Both the position numbers and the translations under genes were made by a program. This document shows positions 5,671-12,158 of a stretch of 15,304 nt of DNA, piece after piece. The notes under the pieces are model-generated. The model ran no database searches. It saw nothing but the letters and a program-made list of their open reading frames with translations, and was not told where the DNA came from. Source of the DNA: Chloroflexota bacterium (GTDB lineage: Bacteria; Chloroflexota; Dehalococcoidia; SHYB01); assembly GCA_016200725.1 (NCBI GenBank), contig JACQEE010000080.1:1-15304 (forward strand), read 5' to 3'. Each line of letters starts with the position of its first letter. The first letter of the stretch is position 1.

Positions 5671-6069
5671 ATGACCACACCCCGACCGCCAATTCCAGCG
5701 GCAACCGAATTACTTGCCAAGGCGATTGTGGACAGTGCCATCGCTGTGCATCGAGAGCTGGGGCCCGGCCTGCTCGAGTCGGTGTACGAACAGTGCCTAT
5801 GCCACGAACTTGCCCAGCGTGACGTGCCCTGGCGGTCGCAGGTTACCCTGCCCATCGTGTACAAAGGCCTTCGATTGGAGAGTGGACTGCGTCTCGATCT
5901 ACTGGTTGGCGACGCCGTCGTCGTAGAAATCAAGTCAGTGGATGCTCTGCTGCCGCTGCATGAGGCTCAAGTGCTGACCTATTTGAGACTCAGTCAGAGA
6001 CGCTTGGGCCTGCTAATCAACTTCAACGTGCGCCTGCTTAAGGATGGTATCCGGCGGCTGGTTCTTTAG
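5671..6069 (+). CDS. GxxExxY family protein (PD-(D/E)xK nuclease-like)
   Basis: A 132-aa protein with the family signature G33-L-L-E36-S-V-Y39 inside ELGPGLLESVYEQCL. It also has a PD-(D/E)xK-type core: LRLDLLV with Asp76, then VVVEIKSV with Glu86 and Lys88, and HEAQVLTYL with Gln100 as the usual motif IV residue. LGLLINFNV forms the last strand. All putative catalytic residues are present and the length is normal for the family (about 120-140 aa), so it looks intact. GGAAG at 5662-5666 supports the ATG at 5671. The biochemical activity of this family is, as far as I know, not established; nuclease function is an inference from the fold. It is bracketed by inverted copies of the CACAAAG repeat and has no metabolic link to its neighbours, suggesting a separately acquired unit. 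Confidence 0.9.
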   Translation: MTTPRPPIPAATELLAKAIVDSAIAVHRELGPGLLESVYEQCLCHELAQRDVPWRSQVTLPIVYKGLRLESGLRLDLLVGDAVVVEIKSVDALLPLHEAQVLTYLRLSQRRLGLLINFNVRLLKDGIRRLVL

Positions 6070-6080
6070 TTCCTGTAAAT

Positions 6081-6118
6081 CATTCGCTTGGTGTTCTTTG
6101 TGCCCTTTGTGGTTAATC
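6081..6118 (-). repeat. CACAAAG-type intergenic repeat, copy 3 (right flank of GxxExxY gene)
   Basis: Read on the minus strand it is GATTAACCACAAAGGGCACA, then AAGAACACCAAGCGAATG. It begins 11 bp after the GxxExxY stop and points back towards that gene, making an inverted pair with copy 2. Its TAA is the stop codon of the M20 amidohydrolase on the minus strand, giving that protein the same R-D ending as hom at copy 1. Confidence 0.75.
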
Positions 6119-7291
6119 TCTTTTCAGGAACTCGAGCGCGGAGGCGGCGAGGACTTCGACGACGACAGGCAGGGCGCCTTCGTCGAAGTCGAACTGCGGG
6201 TGGTGGTGCGGCTTGTCGAGACCACGAGCCGGGTTGCCGGAGCCGATCAGGATGTAGCAGCCCGGGGCTTTCAGGTGGAAGTAGGCGACGTCGTCGCCTG
6301 TCGTGCTCTGGTCGGCGGTGATAACGCGACGGCCCGGGTCCTTTTCAGCGACGCTCCGAACCAAGGCTGTCATGCCAGCGTCGTTGACCACCGGCGGGCA
6401 GAGGTACTTCGCCTCAAAGGCGTACTCGGCGCGGAAGGCGCGGCAGATGTTGGCGACGATCTCCTCGGCGCGGCGGACAAGCGAGTCGCGAAGTTTGATG
6501 TCGTAGACCCGTAACGTGCCGATGAGGCGCACCTCGCTGGGGATGACGTTGAAGGCGGTGCCGCCCTGGATGGCGCCGAAGGTGAGGACGACGGGCTCGA
6601 ACGGCGAGGTCTCGCGCGTCTGCAGGTTCTGGAGCGCGAGCACGATGTGGGCGGCGACGGGCATCGGGTCGATGGTCTGGTGCGGCATCGCGCCGTGGCC
6701 GCCGCGCCCTTTGACGGTGATGCGCAGTTCGTCGGCGGAGGCCCACAGCGGACCGGGACGAAGGCCAACGGTGCCGACAGGCAGGTAGTTCCACAGGTGC
6801 GCGGCGAGGACGCCATCGATCCTGGGGTTGTCGAGCGCGCCCGCCTCGATCATCGCCTCGGCGCCGTTCGCGGTCTCCTCGGCAGGCTGGAAGATGAATT
6901 TGATGGCCCCGGTGAAGGCGTCGCGGTGCTGGGCGAGGACTTTAGCGACGGTAAGCACGGCGGCGGTGTGGCCATCGTGGCCGCAGGCGTGCATCGTGCC
7001 CGGCGTCTCCGAGCGATATGCGGGGGTCGATGCTTCGGTGACGGGGAGCGCGTCCATATCGGCGCGGAGGGCGATGGTTTTGCCCCCGGGCTTGCCGCGC
7101 AGGACGGCGACGACGCCGGTGCCGCCGACGCCGGTGCGCACCTCGAGGCCGTAAGCGCGGAGGCGGTCAGCGAGGAGCGCGGCAGTGCGGTGCTCCTGGA
7201 AGGAGAGTTCTGGGTGGCGATGCAAGTCGCGGCGCAACTCGACCAGTTCGGGCGTTGCGCGCGCTACGTCGCCTTTCAGATCGAAGGCCAT
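6113..7291 (-). CDS. M20 family amidohydrolase (hippurate hydrolase / N-acyl-amino-acid deacylase type)
   Basis: A 392-aa di-metal hydrolase of peptidase family M20D, which cleaves N-acyl or aromatic-acyl amino acids (hippurate, N-acetyl-amino acids, IAA-amino acid-type substrates). It opens with the typical ELRRDLHRHPELSFQEHRTA. Metal ligands are in HACGHDGHTA (Cys103, His105), FQPAEET (Glu138/139) and AAHLW (His165), with the dimerisation-domain GRGGHGAMPH (~195-204) and a C-terminal HHHPQFDFDE. Length and motifs are normal and complete, and no signal peptide is seen, so it acts in the cytoplasm. An ideal AAAGGAG (7296-7302, minus) 4 nt before the ATG fixes the start. The stop codon lies within CACAAAG repeat copy 3. 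It follows the CDF transporter gene by 74 bp but probably has its own promoter. The exact substrate cannot be told. Confidence 0.93.
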   Translation of the reverse strand: MAFDLKGDVARATPELVELRRDLHRHPELSFQEHRTAALLADRLRAYGLEVRTGVGGTGVVAVLRGKPGGKTIALRADMDALPVTEASTPAYRSETPGTMHACGHDGHTAAVLTVAKVLAQHRDAFTGAIKFIFQPAEETANGAEAMIEAGALDNPRIDGVLAAHLWNYLPVGTVGLRPGPLWASADELRITVKGRGGHGAMPHQTIDPMPVAAHIVLALQNLQTRETSPFEPVVLTFGAIQGGTAFNVIPSEVRLIGTLRVYDIKLRDSLVRRAEEIVANICRAFRAEYAFEAKYLCPPVVNDAGMTALVRSVAEKDPGRRVITADQSTTGDDVAYFHLKAPGCYILIGSGNPARGLDKPHHHPQFDFDEGALPVVVEVLAASALEFLKRD

Positions 7292-7308
7292 GCCACTCCT
7301 TTGAGGGC

Positions 7309-7338
7309 ATTCTAGACGCGCCGCCTTCGGACTGTCGA
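7309..7338 (-). promoter_or_regulatory. Candidate sigma70-type promoter for the M20 amidohydrolase
   Basis: On the minus strand, -35 TCGACA (7338-7333, 5/6) and -10 TAGAAT (7314-7309, 5/6) are separated by 18 bp. The predicted transcript starts near 7302, only about 11 nt before the ATG, just enough to include the AAAGGAG ribosome site. Confidence 0.4.
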
Positions 7339-7365
7339 GGGCGACAAGGTCAGGAATGAAGAGCG

Positions 7366-8292
7366 TCAGTGGGCGTGCGACCCGACGGGCCGGTGCTCGA
7401 CATCGCAGCAGCGAGACGATTCTTCGAGTTGAATCGTAATGTGATGGATGGGGAAGCGCTCGGGTATCAGATGGCGGAGGCGGTCGAGCAGGTCCTCCCT
7501 GGCGGCGGCTGGAAAGCCATCCTTCACGACGGCGTGGGCGGTCATGACGTTGTAGCCGGATGTCAGCGCCCAGGCGTGGAGATCGTGGACCTGCAGCACG
7601 CCATCGGCTTCAAGCATGGTGCGTTCGAGGCTTGCGACATCGACATCGTGAGGAGTCCCCTCCATGAGCACCGCAACGGTGCGCCAGACCAGCCGCGCAG
7701 TGCTCCACAGGATCAGGACGCCGATGACGATGGTGGCGATGGGGTCGGCGCGCAGCCAGCCGAAGGCCATGATGATCACGGCAGAGACGACGACACCGAC
7801 AGAGGCAAGGGCGTCTCCAGCCGCGTGCAGGAAGGCGGCCCGGATGTTCAAGTTGCCTCTGGAGGCCTTGAGGAGAAAGGTCGCACTCACGAGGTTGGCG
7901 CCCAATCCCGCTAGCCCCACGCCGAGGGTGAGGCCGGCCTGGATGTGCGCGGGATGTTGGATGCGCCGCGCGGCCTCCCAGAAGAAGAAGCCAGAGGCTA
8001 GCCAGAGTAGGGCAGCATTCGCCAGCGCGGCTAGGATTTCGCCTCTGTGGTAGCCGAAGCTGTGTTTGCCAGTCTCGGGTCGGCCGCTGAGCCAGAGAGC
8101 CAGAAGGGCGAAGCCCAGGGACCCGGCATCGGTGAGCATATGGGCGGCGTCGGCTAACAGTGCCAGACTGTGGGCTACAAGGCCGCCGACCAGTTCGGCC
8201 ACGAGGAATATGAGCGTAACTGCCAGCGCACGGACTAGCGGTTGCAGCCCGTGGTCGCGCTCCAAGTGGTCGTGCTGTGCGTGGTCAAGCAT
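7366..8292 (-). CDS. Cation diffusion facilitator (CzcD/ZitB-type Zn/Co/Cd efflux transporter)
   Basis: An inner-membrane proton antiporter that exports zinc or related divalent metals. The 308-aa protein has the CDF layout: six predicted membrane segments, metal site A ligands His51-x3-Asp55 in ADAAHMLTDAG (TM2) and His156-x3-Asp160 in FLHAAGDALAS (TM5), then a cytoplasmic C-terminal domain with VHDLHAWALTSGY, typical of the family. Both tails are metal-ligand rich: HAQHDHLERDH at the N-terminus, and CCDVEH...GSHAH at the C-terminus. I chose the ATG at 8292 because conservation begins there; the frame stays open upstream to 8442, but that would run into the GAPDH start and adds unconserved residues. 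A GGAGGAGGG lies ~15 nt upstream, farther than ideal. It is divergent from gap. Metal specificity is not determinable. Confidence 0.92.
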   Translation of the reverse strand: MLDHAQHDHLERDHGLQPLVRALAVTLIFLVAELVGGLVAHSLALLADAAHMLTDAGSLGFALLALWLSGRPETGKHSFGYHRGEILAALANAALLWLASGFFFWEAARRIQHPAHIQAGLTLGVGLAGLGANLVSATFLLKASRGNLNIRAAFLHAAGDALASVGVVVSAVIIMAFGWLRADPIATIVIGVLILWSTARLVWRTVAVLMEGTPHDVDVASLERTMLEADGVLQVHDLHAWALTSGYNVMTAHAVVKDGFPAAAREDLLDRLRHLIPERFPIHHITIQLEESSRCCDVEHRPVGSHAH

Positions 8293-8365
8293 GGGGGAGA
8301 AGGGGAACCCTCCTCCGATTGTATAACTCGCTCGGGCAGCGCGCGTTCCTTCGGGTGGTCTCGGC

Positions 8366-9449
<1,084 letters not shown>

Positions 9450-9477
9450 CAAGCGTAAAAGGTTTCCGAAACGCTAG

Positions 9478-9509
9478 AGGGGCGGCCGAGTGGTCGCCCC
9501 TATGTTTTT
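9478..9509 (+). terminator. Intrinsic terminator after gap
   Basis: A 10-bp stem AGGGGCGGCC (9478-9487) / GGTCGCCCCT (9492-9501) with one G-U pair and a 4-nt loop, followed by ATGTTTTT. It begins 29 bp after the gap stop. Its T-run ends only 3 nt before the Shine-Dalgarno of the OsmC gene. Confidence 0.85.
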
Positions 9510-9522
9510 CTGAGGAGGGGCC

Positions 9523-9963
9523 ATGACGATGAAGGGGAAGTCGTACACCTACCGCACGAGCATCGCGTGGACGAGCGGCGTCGAAGGAACCTTGGCGTCT
9601 CCAGGGAAACCATCGATCAAACTTTCGGCGCCGCCGGAGTTCAAGGGGCCGGAGGGCAACTGGTCGCCGGAGAACCTGCTGGTCGCGGCGGTGGAGAGTT
9701 GCGTCATGCTGACGTTTCTCGCGCTGGCGAGGTCGCGGAAACTGGAGTTTGTGGCGTACAGCAGCGAGGCGGAAGGGCTGCTTGAGCCGGTCTACGGCAA
9801 GTTGGTCGTGAGCAAGGTCACGGTGAAGCCGAAAATCGTGGTCAAGAATGCTGCGGACGTGGACGCGGCACGCGAGATGATGGGCCAGGTCGAGGAGAAC
9901 TGCTTCATCTCGAACTCTGTGGAGTCTGAGGTGGTGTTGCAGCCGGAGATCGTGGCGGGGTAG
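9523..9963 (+). CDS. OsmC/Ohr family peroxiredoxin-like protein
   Basis: A 146-aa member of the OsmC/Ohr family, thiol-dependent enzymes that reduce organic hydroperoxides. The two family cysteines are present: Cys60 in LLVAAVESCVMLTFLALAR and Cys127 in VEENCFISNSV, with the preceding WSPENLLVAA segment carrying the conserved Glu50. It is of the short OsmC-like (YhfA-type) group rather than a clear Ohr, judging by the PEFKGPEGNWSPE region; the call within the family is tentative. AGGAGG (9513-9518) precedes the ATG at 9523; a second ATG two codons later is less well spaced. There is no room for a conventional promoter between the gap terminator and this gene, so expression probably relies on terminator readthrough. 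Confidence 0.9.
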   Translation: MTMKGKSYTYRTSIAWTSGVEGTLASPGKPSIKLSAPPEFKGPEGNWSPENLLVAAVESCVMLTFLALARSRKLEFVAYSSEAEGLLEPVYGKLVVSKVTVKPKIVVKNAADVDAAREMMGQVEENCFISNSVESEVVLQPEIVAG

Positions 9964-10019
9964 TGTAGCACTCGAGCCGAAAAAGCGGTTGCAGGACGAA
10001 GGTTCTTGGGGAGGTAATC

Positions 10020-10511
10020 ATGGGTAGGGAGTTCGAAACGCTCGGAGAGGGTATTTTCCACGCGCTTCTGGAGGACGATGTCAAGAAACGCCGAGAAGTC
10101 GCGAAGGCTTGGCAGGACTCGGTGCTGCCGATTCTTCATAAGGCCCTACCTGACGTTGTCACGGATTTTGTTGAAACCGCGTTGGGCAACTACAAGGAAA
10201 CACCGGATGCCTTTCGGCGGGAGCGTATCTCGAATATCTTGACGCGAGAGGCCTGTAATCTGGTGCTCGAAGTCAAAGTTGTCAGGAAAGAACGCGAAGC
10301 GCCTCGGCAAAGGGCTGCCGCAGGTGCTCTCACCCCGGAACAGGAATGGAGCGGAGGCGAAGGAGCGCGCGGATACGGTGGGCGCCCGCCAAGTGATGAC
10401 CGATCAGACTCAATGAATCCCAACAACGCGGCGCACGAGGCGGCGGTTGATAACCGGGCCAACCAAATGAATCCGAACAACCCCGCGTATCATTCGTCGC
10501 GTGGTGGCTAG
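10020..10511 (+). CDS. Hypothetical protein with a duplicated MNPNN motif at its C-terminus
   Basis: I do not recognise a characterised family. The 163-aa product has a charged, mostly helical-looking N-terminal part (1-95), a low-complexity Gly/Arg/Pro linker (~96-125), and a C-terminal tandem repeat of 18 residues. Copy one has DDRSDSMNPNNAAHE (126-140) and copy two DNRANQMNPNNPAYH (144-158), then SSRGG. MNPNN-x-A-(H/Y) is thus exactly repeated at an 18-residue period (Met132, Met150). I recall NPNN-x-AY tails in other bacterial hypothetical proteins, but cannot name a role. No signal peptide or membrane segment is visible. GGGGAGG at 10008-10014 supports the ATG. Codons look a little less GC-biased than in neighbouring genes. 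It is real by ribosome site, length and repeat structure; the function is unknown. Confidence 0.75.
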   Translation: MGREFETLGEGIFHALLEDDVKKRREVAKAWQDSVLPILHKALPDVVTDFVETALGNYKETPDAFRRERISNILTREACNLVLEVKVVRKEREAPRQRAAAGALTPEQEWSGGEGARGYGGRPPSDDRSDSMNPNNAAHEAAVDNRANQMNPNNPAYHSSRGG

Positions 10512-10567
10512 ACCGGCTCAATCTTGGGTGACTCAGCTATTAGTGGGGTTCATGTCCAGGCCGACAG

Positions 10568-11368
10568 CTACTTCGCGTACCCCTTGAACTTGGGCTTGCG
10601 GCGCTCGCGGAAGGCTACGCCGCCTTCGGCGATGTCGTGGTTCGCGAGCGAGGAGTTGGCGAGGACGGCGAGGGCCTGGTGGGGCAGGTGCTCGATGAAG
10701 GTGCGGCCGACGCTGCTGTAGACGACGTGCTTGGACATCGAGAGGCCGATGGGGGGCCCGGCGGCGATCTTCTCGGCCATCGCGCGCGTTCGCGTCATGA
10801 GGTCCGCGGCGGGCACGACGTAGCTGACCAGACCGATGCGCGCTGCCTCGTTCGCGTCGAGGATGTCGGCGGTGTAAATCATCTCCAGCGCCTTGGCGAT
10901 GCCGACGGTCGCGGGGAGCGTGGAGCCGACGCCATCGAGGACGGGCATGCCGATGTTGGCGAAGATGGCGGAGAAGCGCGCGGCGTCGGAGGCGATACGG
11001 ATGTCGCAGCCGAGGGCAAGGCCGAGCCCGCCGCCTGCGGCGACGCCGTTCACGGCAGCGATGGTCGGCTTGGTGAAGGCCTGCATGCTGGCGATCCACT
11101 GCTGCGAGAAGTTGTAGTTGGGACGCCGGTTCTTACCCTGCTCGGCCATGTTCGTCTGCTTGAGATCGATCCCCGAACAGAAGCCTTTGCCGGCGCCGGT
11201 GATGATGACCACATGCGTATCGTGGTCGTCGTTGAGCCGCTCCCAGAGGCGCGCGAAGGAATCGAGCATGGTCATGGTGAGCGCGTTGAGGGCGTGAGGG
11301 CGGTTCAACGTGACGGTGGTGATGTGGTCTTTCGTCTCGATGAGCAATTCATCGGCGGGCGTCGTCAT
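10568..11368 (-). CDS. Enoyl-CoA hydratase/isomerase (crotonase) family protein
   Basis: A 266-aa crotonase-fold protein acting on an acyl-CoA. Oxyanion-hole segments are present: GKGFCSGIDL (~61-69) and VNGVAAGGGLGLALGCDI (106-123). By alignment on CDI and the following Phe, the two catalytic glutamates of rat mitochondrial enoyl-CoA hydratase (Glu144, Glu164) fall on Gly116 and Phe136 here. Classical hydratase chemistry is therefore doubtful. Asp145 in MPVLDGVGSTLP sits where PaaG-type isomerases carry a catalytic Asp (family knowledge, aligned by eye), so an isomerase or another crotonase activity is more likely. The start is fixed by GGAGG 4 nt before the ATG (minus strand). It lies downstream of the VTT protein gene with a 124-bp gap holding a CACAAAG repeat. 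No other beta-oxidation gene is nearby. Confidence 0.92.
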   Translation of the reverse strand: MTTPADELLIETKDHITTVTLNRPHALNALTMTMLDSFARLWERLNDDHDTHVVIITGAGKGFCSGIDLKQTNMAEQGKNRRPNYNFSQQWIASMQAFTKPTIAAVNGVAAGGGLGLALGCDIRIASDAARFSAIFANIGMPVLDGVGSTLPATVGIAKALEMIYTADILDANEAARIGLVSYVVPAADLMTRTRAMAEKIAAGPPIGLSMSKHVVYSSVGRTFIEHLPHQALAVLANSSLANHDIAEGGVAFRERRKPKFKGYAK

Positions 11369-11397
11369 GGGGCCTCCGAGGCAGGGCAGATGCGGTG

Positions 11398-11426
11398 ATG
11401 GTAGGGGGAGCGGGAGAGAGAATCAA
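11398..11426 (-). promoter_or_regulatory. Weak candidate promoter for the crotonase gene
   Basis: On the minus strand, TTGATT (11426-11421) and TACCAT (11403-11398) are separated by 17 bp, about 30 nt upstream of the ATG. Each box matches 4 of 6 consensus positions. The -35 is formed by the first bases of CACAAAG repeat copy 4. Confidence 0.22.
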
Positions 11427-11454
11427 CCACAAAGCACACCAAGCACACAAAGAA
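11421..11454 (+). repeat. CACAAAG-type intergenic repeat, copy 4
   Basis: AATCAACCACAAAGCACACC followed by AAGCACACAAAG, a clean 9-nt periodicity (CCACAAAG, CACACCAAG, CACACAAAG). It occupies the gap between the crotonase start and the VTT gene stop, so it is antisense to both. Its start, AATCAACCAC, agrees with GATTAACCAC of copies 1 and 3. Confidence 0.7.
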
Positions 11455-11492
11455 GAAACAGGATTGTTCAGAAGGACAAGAGAAGAAGTCGC

Positions 11493-12158
11493 CTAGCCGA
11501 ACCACTTCGCGCCGAACTTTGCAGCCTCGATGACGATGTAGATCTTGGTGCCTTCGCCGAGGAAGATGAGCGCGAAGGTGAAGGCCGGGGGATACCGGAG
11601 GATGCCGGCGGCGACGCTGGCGTAGGCGAAGACGGGCGAGAAGGACATCGCGATGATGACCACCGTCTGCTGCCAGCGAGGCCGCTTCACCAGCCACTGG
11701 ACGATCTTGTGGTCGCGCCACGACTCGGAGACCTTGTGGCCAAGGAAGAAGCCGACCATGTCGCCCGTCGCGGCGCCGGAGGCCGCGGTCAGCGTGATGA
11801 GGATGTGGCTGTAGGACTGGCCAAGTTGGCCGATGATGAGGATCCAGGGGAATGGCACGGCGACGAGCGAGTTGCCGATGAGCGGCAGGCCGAAGGCGCC
11901 GAGGTAGCCGTAGTCGCGAAGTTTGCGGACGTCATCGCGAAAGACGTAGACGCTGGCGGAGATGGCAACGGCCAGGGTGATGAGGGCGAACGTCTGTAAC
12001 CGCTGGCGGGTGAGCTGCCGGGCGAGTCGGCGTCGTCGCGCAGGCGCGGCACTAACGTTGGTAGAGTGGTTGGCCACCAACACAGCGTACGCGAGCGGTG
12101 GGGGGTTGTCGAAGGCAAAATGGGCGCGCCGAGACAACCGGCGCACCCATGAGAACAC
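11493..12158 (-). CDS. VTT-domain (DedA/SNARE-associated) integral membrane protein
   Basis: An inner-membrane protein of the VTT/DedA superfamily, members of which act as lipid scramblases or flippases or in envelope homeostasis; the role here is not known. After an Arg-rich cytoplasmic stretch (~38-53, APARRRRLARQLTRQRLQ) comes a membrane helix (~54-71), then the VTT core. The core has GNSLVAVPFPWILIIGQLG, a G-x-x-x-GD segment SGAATGDMVGFFLGHKV, and a later FSPVFAYASVAAGILRYPP corresponding to the FxPGxRxxxxxxAG region of DedA. That segment lacks the usual Arg. The longest frame begins with a GTG at 12158 whose G is the last base of the upstream protease gene's TAG stop, a 1-nt overlap suggesting translational coupling. 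No strong ribosome site is seen, so a later start (for example the GTGs near residues 26-28) remains possible. Confidence 0.8.
   Translation of the reverse strand: MFSWVRRLSRRAHFAFDNPPPLAYAVLVANHSTNVSAAPARRRRLARQLTRQRLQTFALITLAVAISASVYVFRDDVRKLRDYGYLGAFGLPLIGNSLVAVPFPWILIIGQLGQSYSHILITLTAASGAATGDMVGFFLGHKVSESWRDHKIVQWLVKRPRWQQTVVIIAMSFSPVFAYASVAAGILRYPPAFTFALIFLGEGTKIYIVIEAAKFGAKWFG

Noticed and set aside
6070..6112. A terminator between the convergent GxxExxY and M20 genes
   Set aside because: No stable stem followed by a T-run is visible; the gap is filled by CACAAAG repeat copy 3.
5610..6118. CRISPR-like or classical insertion sequence interpretation of the CACAAAG repeats
   Set aside because: The repeats are dispersed, not regularly spaced with spacers, and no transposase gene is present; I also see no clear target-site duplication at the outer ends.
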